Shown here: piece after piece, positions 53,749 to 63,918 of the stretch | Layout: each line of letters begins with the position of its first letter | How positions within the stretch are numbered: position 1 is the stretch's first letter | Origin: Terrihalobacillus insolitus | GTDB lineage: Bacteria > Bacillota > Bacilli > Bacillales > Amphibacillaceae | Reading direction: 5' to 3' | DNA length: 64,000 bases | Assembly (NCBI RefSeq): GCF_028416575.1 | Contig: NZ_JAMQKB010000003.1 | Location: 143,349-207,348, forward strand | Program-made: the position numbers and the translations under genes | The notes under the pieces: generated by a model | Databases searched by the model: none | What the model was told of the DNA's origin: nothing | The model's input: the letters and a program-made list of their open reading frames with translations, nothing else

Positions 53749-56745
53749 GTGAATTACAAGGAAATGTTCGACAAATATATCACGAAACTAAAAGAATTAT
53801 GGGATAAAGGGATGATTCAGAAAGGATCCCGGATTACCTATGATGTTATTTGGAATATTTTGTTATTTTTTATTGTCATTGGAGTGATCGGTCTTTTTTT
53901 TGCGGGTGGAGTAGGTGCAGGCTATTTTGCCTCTCTTGTAAAGGATGAGCCGATACGACCTGTAGCAGATATGCAAAAAGATATCTATAACTATGAAGAA
54001 ACATCTGAGCTCTTTTTTGCAAATGGGATTTCTTTCGGCAATGTTCAATCCGATTTGTTTAGAGAAGAAGTTACATTGGATCAAGTATCAAAACAAGCGA
54101 TTGATGCGGTTATTGCTACGGAAGATCGTAATTTCTACAAGCATAATGGTGTTGTTCCTAAAGCTATTTTACGTGCAGTAGTCCAAGAAGCAACAAATGC
54201 CGACATTAAAACGGGTGGAAGTACATTGACCCAACAGCTTATTAAAAATCAAATATTAACAAATGAAGTTTCTTTTGAAAGAAAAGCAAAAGAAATTCTA
54301 TTAGCACTTCGACTTGAGCAATCCTTTAACAAAGATCAAATATTAGAAGCATACTTAAATGTTGTTCCCTTTGGAAGAAATGCATCCGGTCAAAACATTG
54401 CTGGTATTCAAACTGCAGCAAAAGGTATCTTCGATGTCAATGCGAATGAGTTAAATCTAGCACAATCGGCATTCATAGCCGGATTGCCACAAAGCCCATA
54501 TTACTATACCCCCTTCACAAACAATGGCGAACTAAAGAGTGCAGAGGGCTTAGAACCAGGCTTGGATAGAATGAAGCTCGTACTACAAAGAATGTTAGAG
54601 GAAGAGTCTATAAGCCAGAAGGAATACAACCAGGCACTTGACTTTGATATCGTTGCTTCATTTACAGATCGCAAACCAACTCCACTCGACAAGTATCCTT
54701 ATTTAACAAATGAAGTGGAACAAAGAGCAAAGGAAATTTTAGCCTATATTCTTGCTGAAAAAGATAATTATACAAAAGAGGATCTCAACACAAATGATAA
54801 ATTGAAAGAAGAATATATGATTCTAGCAGATCGAGATCTGCGTCAAAGTGGGTATAAAATTCAAACGACTGTTGATAAAGAAATCTATGACGTTTTTCAA
54901 GAAGTAGCTAAAAACTATGACAATTACGGCCCAGATAAAAAACAAACATTTACGAATCAAGATACGGGTGAATCATGGAGTGTGATGGAACCTGTTCAAA
55001 CTGGCGCAATCCTAATTGAAAATAAAACAGGTAAAATTATTAGCTTTGTTGGTGGACGTGGATTTAGTCTCGATTCGCAGTTGAACCATGCGATGGATGC
55101 ACCACGACCAAATGGAAGTACAATGAAACCTATTTTAGACTATGGCCCTGCAATGGAAGCAGGAGTTATTCAACCTGGCTCCATTATTGTTGATATGCAA
55201 AATTATAAAAACTACCCGTCCATACCTAAAGGATGGCCTGATAACTACACAGGAAGATTTCACGGTCTTGTATCAGCAAGAACTGCTCTTGCCAAATCAT
55301 ACAACGTTCCAGCAGTAAAAATTTATAGTCAAATCATCCAAAATGATCCTGTCACCAATTATCTTCAGAAAATGGGGATCACTTCTCTAGTAGAAGAAGA
55401 CCATCAGATACTTGCTGCTGGGATCGGATCCACAAAATACGGAATATCTGTTGAAGAAAATGTCAATGCTTTTGCGACGTTTGGGAACGGCGGGAAATTT
55501 GCCGACGCCTATATCATTGATAAAATTGAAACAGTGGATGGGGAAACCATTTATGAAAATAAAAGTGAATCGGTGGAAGTTTTTACCCCGCAAACGAATT
55601 ACTTGACCCTTGATCTTATGCGGGAAGTATTAAGAAGTGGTACGGCTGCATCTGTTCCGTCCCAGCTTACAAATAGAAATGTAGATTGGGCAGGTAAAAC
55701 CGGAACATCTGAAAACTGGGAAGATGCGTGGTTTGTCGCTACGAATCCAAATGTAACGTTTGGAACATGGATTGGTTATGATACACCGAAAAATTTAAAG
55801 TGTAGCGGCTGTACTAGCTATAGTTCTCGGAACACCACACTTTGGGCAAAACTGATTAATGCTGCAACAGAAGTTGACCCAGAACTAATGGCACCTTCTG
55901 AAAGATTCAAACGTCCAGGTGGAATTGTGTCCCGCTCTTATTGTATAACTTCTGGTTTGATTCCATCAGACTTATGCAGAGAGCTTGGTCTAGTCGATAC
56001 GGATCTATTTAATGCAAAATATGTTCCGACCAAGGTAGACGACAGCCTGATTAAAGGAGAGTATGTCATGGTCGGCGACAAAGCATATGTTGCAGGATCG
56101 AAAACACCGAAAGAATTCACACAAACCGATGGGGTTGCATTTAATCCTGAATTCTTGAAACGAATGGGTTTAGAGGATATAAAAGACATCTCTGAGATTA
56201 TTCCAAACAGTAATAGCGGTGTCTGGAAGGATGTTAAACTGCCGAGTACAGATGAAGTTAAAAATGATGGTAAAAATCCGTCTGTACCAACAAGCCTAAA
56301 GAAGACTGGAAGCGAGCTAACATGGAAAGCTCCTAGTAATAATGATGTAGTTGGATATCGTATTTTCAAGGCGGACAAACCAGATGCAGCATTCAAACTA
56401 ATTGGAAATACAACCGACACAAACTACACGGTTGGAGACGGGAAAGCCATCTACCATGTAAAAGCAGTTGATTACTTTGGTTCTTCCTCAGCTGCATCGA
56501 ATGCAGTTCAAGTCGGTGATTTCACGCCAGAACCTGAAGAACCTGATAAACCCGATGATGATAAACCTGATGATAAGCCTGATGATAAGCCTGATGATAA
56601 GCCTGATGATAAGCCTGATGATCCTAAAGAGCCTGATCAGCCTGATAAGCCCGCAACAAACGATTCTGAGCAACCGACAGATGGTGGTGGAACGGATGAT
56701 GGCACTGTGGTTCCAACTCCTGAAGACGAACAACCAACTGAATAG
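53749..56745 (+). CDS. Class A penicillin-binding protein with FN3 domain and acidic repeat tail
   Basis: A 998-residue bifunctional peptidoglycan synthase. After a cytoplasmic stretch and one membrane helix (about 30-55, IWNILLFFIVIGVIGLFFAGG) comes the glycosyltransferase (AVIATEDRNFYKH, KTGGSTLTQQLIKN). The transpeptidase has NGSTMKP (catalytic Ser), the SYN motif and WAGKTGTSENW. Then follow a linker, a fibronectin III-like domain (about 845-925, PTSLKKTGSELTWKAPSNN), and a tail of DKPDDKPDD type repeats. The GTG start at 53749 sits after AGGGGGG. It stands where B. subtilis has acsA, between tyrS and acuA. Similar to PBP1A/1B types; exact paralogue not certain. Confidence 0.92.
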   Translation: MNYKEMFDKYITKLKELWDKGMIQKGSRITYDVIWNILLFFIVIGVIGLFFAGGVGAGYFASLVKDEPIRPVADMQKDIYNYEETSELFFANGISFGNVQSDLFREEVTLDQVSKQAIDAVIATEDRNFYKHNGVVPKAILRAVVQEATNADIKTGGSTLTQQLIKNQILTNEVSFERKAKEILLALRLEQSFNKDQILEAYLNVVPFGRNASGQNIAGIQTAAKGIFDVNANELNLAQSAFIAGLPQSPYYYTPFTNNGELKSAEGLEPGLDRMKLVLQRMLEEESISQKEYNQALDFDIVASFTDRKPTPLDKYPYLTNEVEQRAKEILAYILAEKDNYTKEDLNTNDKLKEEYMILADRDLRQSGYKIQTTVDKEIYDVFQEVAKNYDNYGPDKKQTFTNQDTGESWSVMEPVQTGAILIENKTGKIISFVGGRGFSLDSQLNHAMDAPRPNGSTMKPILDYGPAMEAGVIQPGSIIVDMQNYKNYPSIPKGWPDNYTGRFHGLVSARTALAKSYNVPAVKIYSQIIQNDPVTNYLQKMGITSLVEEDHQILAAGIGSTKYGISVEENVNAFATFGNGGKFADAYIIDKIETVDGETIYENKSESVEVFTPQTNYLTLDLMREVLRSGTAASVPSQLTNRNVDWAGKTGTSENWEDAWFVATNPNVTFGTWIGYDTPKNLKCSGCTSYSSRNTTLWAKLINAATEVDPELMAPSERFKRPGGIVSRSYCITSGLIPSDLCRELGLVDTDLFNAKYVPTKVDDSLIKGEYVMVGDKAYVAGSKTPKEFTQTDGVAFNPEFLKRMGLEDIKDISEIIPNSNSGVWKDVKLPSTDEVKNDGKNPSVPTSLKKTGSELTWKAPSNNDVVGYRIFKADKPDAAFKLIGNTTDTNYTVGDGKAIYHVKAVDYFGSSSAASNAVQVGDFTPEPEEPDKPDDDKPDDKPDDKPDDKPDDKPDDPKEPDQPDKPATNDSEQPTDGGGTDDGTVVPTPEDEQPTE
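56558..56628 (+). repeat. In-frame 12-bp tandem repeat (Asp-Asp-Lys-Pro units)
   Basis: GATGATAAGCCT is repeated about five times, with one variant unit (GATGATAAACCT) before it and GATGATCCT after it. It encodes PDDK repeats in the surface tail of the PBP. Copy number may vary by slippage. Confidence 0.9.
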
Positions 56746-56759
56746 TAACTAATTCAAAT

Positions 56760-56795
56760 AAAATGTCACCTTTGGAAAACATAGAGTGGCATTTT
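56760..56795 (+). terminator. Terminator after the PBP gene
   Basis: AAAATGTCAC and GTGGCATTTT pair with one G-T pair around a 16-base loop, followed by ATTTT. Confidence 0.6.
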
Positions 56796-56859
56796 ATTTT
56801 GGATATAATTAAGCAGTTGTGTCGGTTCGCAACATTTCGATCCTTATCATTCACGTTGT

Positions 56860-56889
56860 TTAACAACAGATCACAAATTCCTGTATAAT
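56860..56889 (+). promoter_or_regulatory. Putative acuABC promoter
   Basis: TTAACA (56860-56865), 18-base spacer, TATAAT (56884-56889). No convincing cre site lies near it, unlike B. subtilis acuABC. Confidence 0.5.
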
Positions 56890-56948
56890 GAAGTTTAGAT
56901 ATCTTTGTAGAGGATGTACAATAGCACTATTAGATAGGTGGTGTTTCA

Positions 56949-57602
56949 GTGGAACACAAAAAAGAATATCATGCTGTCCTGAAAGACACAGAAATGGGTG
57001 CAGTAGTAGTGGAAGGCCCTGTACCAACTACTGAATTAAAGAAATATCACCTTCACGAAGGGCTGGATGCATTTCGCCCAGCACCAAAGCAATTTCAAGC
57101 ATTACTAGAAATTGCTGATTTTGAAGAAGGTCGTTTAATTATTGCTCGAAATAACAACACCATCGTCGGATATGTGACATATCTTTATCCCGATCCTTTA
57201 GAACGTTGGTCGGTGTTTCAAATGGAGGATCTCATTGAACTTGGAGCGATTGAAGTCGCCCCAGAATTCCGTGGAGCCAAACTCGCCTCTTCTCTACTAA
57301 AACTCTCGATGATGGATGAAATGATGGAGAACTATATCATCATTTCAACCGAGTACTACTGGCATTGGGATCTTAAAGGAACACAATTAAGTGTTTGGGA
57401 CTATCGAAAAGTAATGGAAAAAATGATGTTTGCTGGCGGGTTAACACCTTCCCCAACAGATGACCCTGAAATTGTATCCCATCCTGCCAACTGTTTAATG
57501 GTCAAAGTGGGGAAAAATGTACCTGAATCCTCCATTAAACAATTTGATCGTTTGCGATTTTTACAAAGGGAAAAATATCGTTCCATGAAGAAGGAGGAAT
57601 AG
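56949..57602 (+). CDS. acuA: AcuA, GNAT protein acetyltransferase
   Basis: A 217-residue GNAT-fold acetyltransferase. The acetyl-CoA part is GAIEVAPEFRGAKLASSLLKLSM. In Bacillus AcuA acetylates and inactivates acetyl-CoA synthetase AcsA. GTG start after GGTGGTG. First gene of acuABC, with acuB three bases behind its stop. The acsA target is not adjacent here. Confidence 0.92.
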   Translation: MEHKKEYHAVLKDTEMGAVVVEGPVPTTELKKYHLHEGLDAFRPAPKQFQALLEIADFEEGRLIIARNNNTIVGYVTYLYPDPLERWSVFQMEDLIELGAIEVAPEFRGAKLASSLLKLSMMDEMMENYIIISTEYYWHWDLKGTQLSVWDYRKVMEKMMFAGGLTPSPTDDPEIVSHPANCLMVKVGKNVPESSIKQFDRLRFLQREKYRSMKKEE

Positions 57603-57605
57603 AAA

Positions 57606-58256
57606 ATGCTGGTAGAAGAAATCATGAAATCGGAGGTTACCACGTTACCTCCAACCGCACCAATTGAAGATGCATTACGTCTATTAAATCAACATCATAT
57701 CCGCCATATCCCAATTGTTGACCAATCCTACAAAGTGATTGGCATTGTGTCGGATCGCGATGTACGTGATGCTAGCCCTTCCATATTTGATACTAAATCA
57801 AAATCAGAGGCATTAAAACACGAGATTCAAACAATAATGAGCAGTCCTGTCGTAACTGTTCACCCACTTGATTTTGTTGAGGAAATTGCTTCCATCTTTT
57901 ATGAAGAAGAATTTGCTTGTTTACCAGTTGTTAGAAATGAAAAACTAATTGGGATTGTTACGGAAAAAGATATGCTATATACGATGATTCAACTAACTGG
58001 CACAAATGTTCAAGGTTCGCAAATCGAAATTAAAGTACCCAACAAAGCTGGAACACTTCCGGCTGTTGCAAACGTAGTCGGGAAACGTAAAGTAAATATT
58101 TCATCCGTTCTTATATACCCATACAATGATGATTCAGATTACAAAATACTCGTATTTCGAATACAAACAATGAATCCACTACCCATTATTGAAGATTTAA
58201 AACGTGCACACTATGAGGTTTTGTCGCCCAATCAAATGAGGTTTCATAATGAGTGA
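57606..58256 (+). CDS. acuB: AcuB, CBS-ACT regulatory protein
   Basis: A 216-residue protein: two CBS domains (HHIRHIPIVDQSYKVIGIVSDRDV; FACLPVVRNEKLIGIVTEKDM) followed by an ACT-like domain from about 140. CBS and ACT domains bind nucleotides or amino acids, so a ligand-responsive modulator of the AcuA/AcuC system is likely; the mechanism is unknown. Overlaps acuC by eight bases, hinting at coupled translation. Confidence 0.9.
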   Translation: MLVEEIMKSEVTTLPPTAPIEDALRLLNQHHIRHIPIVDQSYKVIGIVSDRDVRDASPSIFDTKSKSEALKHEIQTIMSSPVVTVHPLDFVEEIASIFYEEEFACLPVVRNEKLIGIVTEKDMLYTMIQLTGTNVQGSQIEIKVPNKAGTLPAVANVVGKRKVNISSVLIYPYNDDSDYKILVFRIQTMNPLPIIEDLKRAHYEVLSPNQMRFHNE

Positions 58257-59421
58257 ACATTCGGCATTTATTTTCTCAAAAGACTATGAAACATATCACT
58301 TTCATGAAGATCATCCCTTTAACCAAAAAAGGGTTGCATTGACAAAGGAATTATTAGAGGCAGAAAATCGTTTAGTACCTGAACAGATTATTGCTCCGAG
58401 ACATGCAACTGACGAGGAATTAGCACTCATTCATGATAGGCAATACATTCAGGCCATCAAAAAAGCTAGTCGTGGCGAGCTAACAGCAGAGGAAGGATTG
58501 GAATTCGGGATTGGAACCGAAGACACCCCTATGTTCGAAAACATGCACGAATCCTCTTCCCTGCTTGTAGGAGGAACATTAACAGCAGTTGATGCTGTCC
58601 TTAAAAACTCCTTTACACATGCATTAAACCTTGGAGGTGGTCTGCACCATGGATTTAAACGAAAAGCTTCTGGTTTTTGTATCTACAACGATGGGGCAGT
58701 GGCAATTAAGTACATAAGAGAAAAGTACGATTTAAAGGTCTTGTATGTCGATACAGATGCCCATCATGGTGATGGCGTACAATGGGCTTTTTACGATGAT
58801 CCAAACGTCTGCACGCTTTCGATTCATGAAACGGGTAGATATCTCTTTCCTGGGACAGGTAATGTCAATGAACGTGGGCTAAAGAAGGGGTTTGGTTACT
58901 CGTTTAATGTACCAATTGATGCCTTTACAGAGGATGAATCTTTTTTACATGTTTATGAGTCCGCTTTCAAAGAAATATGCCACTATTTCAAGCCAGATGT
59001 TATTATCACACAAAATGGAGCTGATGCTCATGCATATGATCCTTTGACCCATTTATGTGCAACAATGGAGATCTATGAAAAAATCCCTACCCTTGCTCAT
59101 CAACTTGCACATACATATTGTGATGGAAAATGGATTGCATTAGGTGGTGGCGGCTATGATATTTGGCGTGTTGTGCCACGGGCATGGTCTCAAATATGGG
59201 GTGTCATGACATCTGGAAAGGCGTTCGATGGTGACTTACCGAAACGATGGATTACAAAATGGGGGAAACTTGCTCCTGTTTCCTTACCAACAACATGGGG
59301 TGATGACAAGCGTATTTACTCTCCTATACCGAGAAAACAAGAAATAACAGAGAAAAACAGCAACACATTAAACAAAGCACTTCATTATATAAGAAATCAA
59401 AATAAATTCAGTAACGTGTGA
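58249..59421 (+). CDS. acuC: AcuC, histone-deacetylase-family protein deacetylase
   Basis: A 390-residue zinc-dependent deacetylase. Visible are GGGLHHGFKRKASGFCIYND (active-site His pair), LYVDTDAHHGDGVQWAFYDD (Asp and His ligands), and QNGADAHAYDPLTHL (second Asp). In Bacillus AcuC removes the acetyl group that AcuA adds to AcsA. Terminator follows. Confidence 0.95.
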   Translation: MSEHSAFIFSKDYETYHFHEDHPFNQKRVALTKELLEAENRLVPEQIIAPRHATDEELALIHDRQYIQAIKKASRGELTAEEGLEFGIGTEDTPMFENMHESSSLLVGGTLTAVDAVLKNSFTHALNLGGGLHHGFKRKASGFCIYNDGAVAIKYIREKYDLKVLYVDTDAHHGDGVQWAFYDDPNVCTLSIHETGRYLFPGTGNVNERGLKKGFGYSFNVPIDAFTEDESFLHVYESAFKEICHYFKPDVIITQNGADAHAYDPLTHLCATMEIYEKIPTLAHQLAHTYCDGKWIALGGGGYDIWRVVPRAWSQIWGVMTSGKAFDGDLPKRWITKWGKLAPVSLPTTWGDDKRIYSPIPRKQEITEKNSNTLNKALHYIRNQNKFSNV

Positions 59422-59454
59422 TGAAAAAAGCGATTCTGACTCCTGTACTATAAA

Positions 59455-59492
59455 AAAACTCCCCCGATCCATTCATGCATTAGGGGAGTTTT
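59455..59492. terminator. Bidirectional terminator between acuC and motS
   Basis: AAAACTCCCC and GGGGAGTTTT pair around an 18-base loop, followed by ATTG. It overlaps the motS stop codon. Confidence 0.8.
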
Positions 59493-60270
59493 ATTGCTCT
59501 TTTTCCAGTATAACAATTTCAACACGACGATTTTTATTCCAATTTTCTGGTGAAGTATTTGGAACAACGGGTCGGGTGTCCCCGTATCCAACAGCGATGA
59601 ACCGATTTTCTTGTATTTCCTGTTGGTCAATTACATATCGAATGACACTACTTGCCCGAGCTGCAGAAAGCTCCCAGTTAGATGGAAAACGATAATTCGA
59701 AATGGGACGATTATCGGTATGACCCTCAACCCTAACCTGATTTGGGATGTTACTAAGCAATGTACCTACTTTATCTAAAAAAGGTTTTCCTGCATCAATA
59801 ATATTCGCTTCAGCCGATTCAAATAGCACCTGCTCTTGTAGGATTAAGACTACACCCTCTTCGGTATGATTTGCTGTAATCACATCATTTAAGTTCTGTT
59901 CATCTAAAAAAGATTGTACTGCATTTAACAAGCTATCTAATGATTCATCATTTTCACTTGATTCCTCAGGCTGCTGTATCGCTCCCTGATAACTTTCCTT
60001 AGGTAGATCAATATCGTTTGATCGTACTTCACTTTCGATTGGATCGGATGTTTCTGCAGGATTATCCATCGGAACAGGAGATGGATAAAATTCAAAGACC
60101 ATTCGATTACGAAATGATTCAGCAATTGCTTCAAACTTCACTAAATCAATTTGAGACATGGAAAAAAGCAAAATAAAGAATACTAGAATAAGCGTCATCA
60201 TGTCAGAATAGGTAACCATCCACCTAGGTGCGCCCTTGTCTGGCTTTTTTTGTTTACGCCTAAGCTTCAT
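59491..60270 (-). CDS. motS: Flagellar stator protein MotS (sodium type)
   Basis: A 259-residue MotB-family stator. One membrane helix with the ion-carrying Asp in PRWMVTYSDMMTLILVFFILLFSM, a linker, and a C-terminal OmpA-like peptidoglycan-binding domain (VRVEGHTDNRPISNYRFPSNWELSAARA). Start at 60270, after GGAGGAG, overlapping motP by eleven bases. MotPS in Bacillus uses sodium and sits beside ccpA, as here. Confidence 0.92.
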   Translation of the reverse strand: MKLRRKQKKPDKGAPRWMVTYSDMMTLILVFFILLFSMSQIDLVKFEAIAESFRNRMVFEFYPSPVPMDNPAETSDPIESEVRSNDIDLPKESYQGAIQQPEESSENDESLDSLLNAVQSFLDEQNLNDVITANHTEEGVVLILQEQVLFESAEANIIDAGKPFLDKVGTLLSNIPNQVRVEGHTDNRPISNYRFPSNWELSAARASSVIRYVIDQQEIQENRFIAVGYGDTRPVVPNTSPENWNKNRRVEIVILEKEQ

Positions 60271-61087
60271 GAATGGTCTCCTCCACAAGTCCTTGTTCTT
60301 CACTTTTCTCTTCTTTCTCAAGTTTGTGATTATTTGATAAAAAGGCACTCAATTTTTCTTCTAATATTCTTGGATTTTGACCAGATTGAACCCCGATGAC
60401 CCCTTCAATAACGATTTGCTTTAAAAAGATCTCTTCATCCGTTTTGTTTTCTAGTTTACCTGCCATAGGGATAAATACTAAATTAGATAAAACCGTGCCA
60501 TAAAAAGTCGTTAATAATGCAACAGCCATGTTTGGTCCAAGTGTCGACGGGTCTTGAAGGTTATTAAGCATTAACACAAGACCAATCAATGTTCCAATCA
60601 TTCCCCAAGCAGGTGCATATTCTCCTGCCTTCTCTATAATAGCTCTTCCTTTTTGATGACGTTCTTCCATTGCTATAATTTCTGCGCTCATGATGTCATT
60701 GATTACATCTGGTTCAATTCCATCTACTGCCAGCAATATCCCTTTTCGAATGAAAGGATCATTTACATCTTCTAATTCATTTTCTAGAGCTAACAATCCT
60801 TCTCGACGCGCTCGCTCTGATAACCGAACAAATAAACCGATTAAATCAGAGAGACTTTGCTCATTTTTAGAAAAAGCTTCCTTCATTACAACAGGTGTTA
60901 ATTTTACTTGATCCAGATTAAAATTGATCAAAAGTGCTGCTGCCAATCCACCAATTACAATTAAAATGGAAGCGATTTGAAGGAAGGAAGCAAATCCACT
61001 CGTCCCACCACTGCTAATAATGCCAAACATAAGCATCACAAATCCTAATGTAATGCCGATTGGAGTTAAAAGGTCTCTCTTTCTCAT
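60260..61087 (-). CDS. motP: Flagellar stator protein MotP (sodium type)
   Basis: A 275-residue MotA-family protein with four membrane helices (LTPIGITLGFVMLMFGII, FLQIASILIVIGGLAAALLI, then the pair near 150-190 with PAWGMIGTLIGLVLML and VALLTTFYGTVLSNLVFIP). It has the MotA-type torque loop between helices two and three. With MotS it forms the sodium channel driving the flagellar motor. Ion use is inferred from the position beside ccpA. Confidence 0.92.
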   Translation of the reverse strand: MRKRDLLTPIGITLGFVMLMFGIISSGGTSGFASFLQIASILIVIGGLAAALLINFNLDQVKLTPVVMKEAFSKNEQSLSDLIGLFVRLSERARREGLLALENELEDVNDPFIRKGILLAVDGIEPDVINDIMSAEIIAMEERHQKGRAIIEKAGEYAPAWGMIGTLIGLVLMLNNLQDPSTLGPNMAVALLTTFYGTVLSNLVFIPMAGKLENKTDEEIFLKQIVIEGVIGVQSGQNPRILEEKLSAFLSNNHKLEKEEKSEEQGLVEETIHEA

Positions 61088-61137
61088 AAACTCTCTCCTA
61101 ACCGATTTTGAAAATAGGCTTATTATTTATATCGGCA

Positions 61138-62136
61138 TTATTTGTCGATTGTTGAGTCTCTTTCGATAATTCGGTGAGGTAAAATTACATTTTGTTCAGA
61201 AACTTCTTCTTTTTTCATGAATTTTGTCAAAAGTCGCATGGCAACTGCACCAATGTCATACATTGGTTGAACAATCGTAGAGAGCGTTGGACGAACCATT
61301 GTCGCAAGTCGTGTATTATCAAAACCAAACACTTCAATATCATCTGGAACACGCATTCCTCTATCTTGAATGCCATGAATGACACCTAAAGCCATTTCAT
61401 CTGAGGCTACAAAAATACCCGTAGGTGGTTGCTCTAATTCCAATAGCTGCTGGGCTGCTTCTATTCCAGAGTCGTACGAGTAATCCCCTTTCACAATAAA
61501 TGCATGTTCAATGGACTGGTTATTTTCTTCTAATGAACGAATATATCCATTGTACTTTTGATTATTTATGTCTGTTTCATCCAACCCAGTAACAAAGGCA
61601 GGGTGATGCCCATGATCAATCAAAAGCTTTGCCGCCTCATATGCTGCTTGTTCATAATCAATGTTAACAGAAGGAATTGAATTTGTTTCATCAATGGTAG
61701 CCGCTAGTACAATAGGTGCCGGAGACCTTTTGAACTGCTCGATATGTTCCTCTGTTATTGTGCCACCCATGTATACAATACCATCCACCTGTTTTTCCAG
61801 CATTGTATTAATTAAATGTAATTCTTTATCTTTATTTTGATCAGAGTTACTCAGGATAATGTTATAATTATACATCGTTGCGATGTCTTCAATACCCCTT
61901 GCTAATTCTGCAAAAAAGATACTTGAGATATCTGGAATAATAGCACCAACAGTAGTCGTTTTTTTACTCGCAAGTCCTCGTGCAACAGCATTGGGGCGAT
62001 ATCCTAATCTCTCAATTGTATTTAATACCTTTTTTCTTGTTGTTGGTTTTACATTTGGATTGCCATTGACAACTCTTGATACGGTTGCCATGGATACATT
62101 TGCTTCTCTTGCCACGTCATATATTGTAATGTTCAT
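61138..62136 (-). CDS. ccpA: Catabolite control protein A
   Basis: A 332-residue LacI-family regulator: helix-turn-helix [28 protein letters not shown], hinge [14 protein letters not shown], then a sugar-binding-like core. CcpA with phosphorylated HPr binds cre sites; three candidates were seen in this window. The ATG at 62136, after AGGAGGT, gives the correct start; a longer reading runs upstream without a site. Confidence 0.96.
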   Translation of the reverse strand: MNITIYDVAREANVSMATVSRVVNGNPNVKPTTRKKVLNTIERLGYRPNAVARGLASKKTTTVGAIIPDISSIFFAELARGIEDIATMYNYNIILSNSDQNKDKELHLINTMLEKQVDGIVYMGGTITEEHIEQFKRSPAPIVLAATIDETNSIPSVNIDYEQAAYEAAKLLIDHGHHPAFVTGLDETDINNQKYNGYIRSLEENNQSIEHAFIVKGDYSYDSGIEAAQQLLELEQPPTGIFVASDEMALGVIHGIQDRGMRVPDDIEVFGFDNTRLATMVRPTLSTIVQPMYDIGAVAMRLLTKFMKKEEVSEQNVILPHRIIERDSTIDK

Positions 62137-62336
62137 TTCGATATTACCTCCTAAAGAATGAAAGATTTCGACCATCTTTTCATTTATCATACGATACAAC
62201 GCATGCATCCGCAACGTTTCCAACTATTTTGACACGTTTTTTTCAAAATCAACCATGAAACTTTCTCGTTTTGTTCTTATTTCCGTCAAAAGATAGAAGC
62301 AAAGAGGCGATGAAATATACAATTTCCCATAAGAAA

Positions 62337-62366
62337 AACCCCTGTCAATGATATATGACAAGGGTT
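62337..62366 (-). terminator. Terminator after aroA
   Basis: AACCCCTGTCA and TGACAAGGGTT pair with one mismatch around an eight-base loop, followed on the minus strand by TTTTTC. Confidence 0.75.
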
Positions 62367-62395
62367 AGTAAATTACTGGGTTCCATTACTTCTTA

Positions 62396-63472
62396 CTATG
62401 CACGAGTTAGTTCTTTTTTCGTTAACTCATACATGAATTGTTCAAACTGATCAAAGTCCATTTGCTGTGCTGAATCGGAGAGAGCTACTGCTGGATCTGG
62501 ATGCACCTCTGCCATGACTCCGTCTGCGCCAATCGCAATGGCAGCTTTTGCTGCAGGAAGTAGTAAATCCTTACGTCCTGTTGAGTGCGTAACATCGACC
62601 ATTACCGGTAAGTGTGTCTCTTGTTTGAGAATAGGTACAGCAGAAATGTCTAACGTGTTTCTTGTTGCTTTCTCATACGTGCGTATACCACGTTCACAAA
62701 GAATAATATTTCCATTTCCTCGTGAAATAATATATTCAGCTGCGTTGATAAATTCATCAATCGTTGCTGACAATCCTCTTTTTAGTAAAACTGGTTTGTT
62801 CACTTCTCCAGCAGCTTTTAGTAACTCAAAGTTCTGCATGTTACGTGCTCCAATTTGAATAACATCAATATAATCTACAGCTGTTTCAATATCCGCTGGG
62901 TTTACAATTTCACTAATTACAGCTAATTGATATTCATTTGCAACTCTTTTTAATATTTTTAATCCTTCAAGCCCTAAGCCTTGGAAATCATATGGTGAGG
63001 TACGTGGTTTAAAAGCACCTCCACGAAGTAATTTTAATCCTTTATTCTTAACTACTTCTGCAACCTTAGCCACTTGCTCGTAGCTTTCGACTGCACAAGG
63101 GCCCATAATAAAGTGCGTGTTTCCGTCCCCGATTTTTTCCCCATTTATTTCAACAATTGTATCTTCTTGCTTCTTTTTACGTGATACAAGTAAAGCCTTT
63201 CTGTGATCATCTTCCTGCAGCTCTAAACCAGCTTTGAATATTTGTTTAAATAGGTGTTCGATCGTAGAATTTTCAAAAGGGCCATCATTATGCTGTGTAA
63301 TTAAATTTAGCATATCGCGTTCACGAACTGGATCAAAACGGCTTGTTCCTTGCTTATCTTTCAGTTGGCCAATTTCCTGAACAAGCTTTGCACGGTGATT
63401 AACCCTCTCTAATAATTCTAGGTTCACCTTATCCAATTCTTCACGCAGATTTTCTAGTTCATTGTTGCTCAT
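62396..63472 (-). CDS. aroA: DAHP synthase / chorismate mutase bifunctional enzyme
   Basis: A 358-residue enzyme of aromatic amino acid synthesis. Residues 1-85 are an AroQ-type chorismate mutase ([22 protein letters not shown]); 100-350 the DAHP synthase with [40 protein letters not shown] and [21 protein letters not shown]. The fusion is usual in Bacillus, where the mutase part provides feedback control. The start follows AGGAGGCGG. Confidence 0.96.
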   Translation of the reverse strand: MSNNELENLREELDKVNLELLERVNHRAKLVQEIGQLKDKQGTSRFDPVRERDMLNLITQHNDGPFENSTIEHLFKQIFKAGLELQEDDHRKALLVSRKKKQEDTIVEINGEKIGDGNTHFIMGPCAVESYEQVAKVAEVVKNKGLKLLRGGAFKPRTSPYDFQGLGLEGLKILKRVANEYQLAVISEIVNPADIETAVDYIDVIQIGARNMQNFELLKAAGEVNKPVLLKRGLSATIDEFINAAEYIISRGNGNIILCERGIRTYEKATRNTLDISAVPILKQETHLPVMVDVTHSTGRKDLLLPAAKAAIAIGADGVMAEVHPDPAVALSDSAQQMDFDQFEQFMYELTKKELTRA

Positions 63473-63710
63473 AATTTCCGCCTCCTATTATTCATTGCAT
63501 TCGATAACATGTTAGAATTTTAATAATTAGGATTCATTATAGCTAAAATTTGAATTCTTGTCACCACTTATACAGAAAATATTCTTACTCTTTAAAAATA
63601 GTTAATATATATTGTATTCCTCATCTTTATGTTTGTTCCATTATTGAACAAAATCGCTATCGCGATGGCTTTTAAACCCATCTTTCCCAAACATTTCAGC
63701 TAATTTAATA

Positions 63711-63781
63711 TAGCAGCACACTCAAATATAAGGTATTGTTAATTTACCACAAAAAACAAACCAAAAAGTGAGGTGCTGCTA
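63711..63781. repeat. Inverted repeat in the last intergenic region
   Basis: TAGCAGCAC (63711-63719) and GTGCTGCTA (63773-63781) pair perfectly; allowing a gap the match extends further. In the 446-base stretch 63473-63918 this, with the hairpin at 63846-63907, is all that is seen. It could be an element end. Confidence 0.45.
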
Positions 63782-63845
63782 CTTGTTTATCGTATCATGT
63801 CCTAATATAATTAACAATTTTTATTTTATTTCCTCAAGGTCGCCC

Positions 63846-63907
63846 CCTAAATAAAAGTACTGTACAAGCAACAGTGTTCAATTTTTGACAATACACTTTT
63901 ATTTAGG
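63846..63907 (+). promoter_or_regulatory. Leader hairpin covering the ribosome site of the integrase-like gene
   Basis: CCTAAATAAAAGT pairs perfectly with ACTTTTATTTAGG (13 bp). The right arm includes the first bases of the AGGAGG ribosome site (63905-63910) of the next gene, so folded RNA would hide it. Confidence 0.6.
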
Positions 63908-63918
63908 AGGTCTACATC

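Noticed and set aside
56468..56752. Overlapping frames in the PDDK repeat region on both strands
   Set aside because: Periodic frames created by the 12-bp tandem repeat; no ribosome sites.
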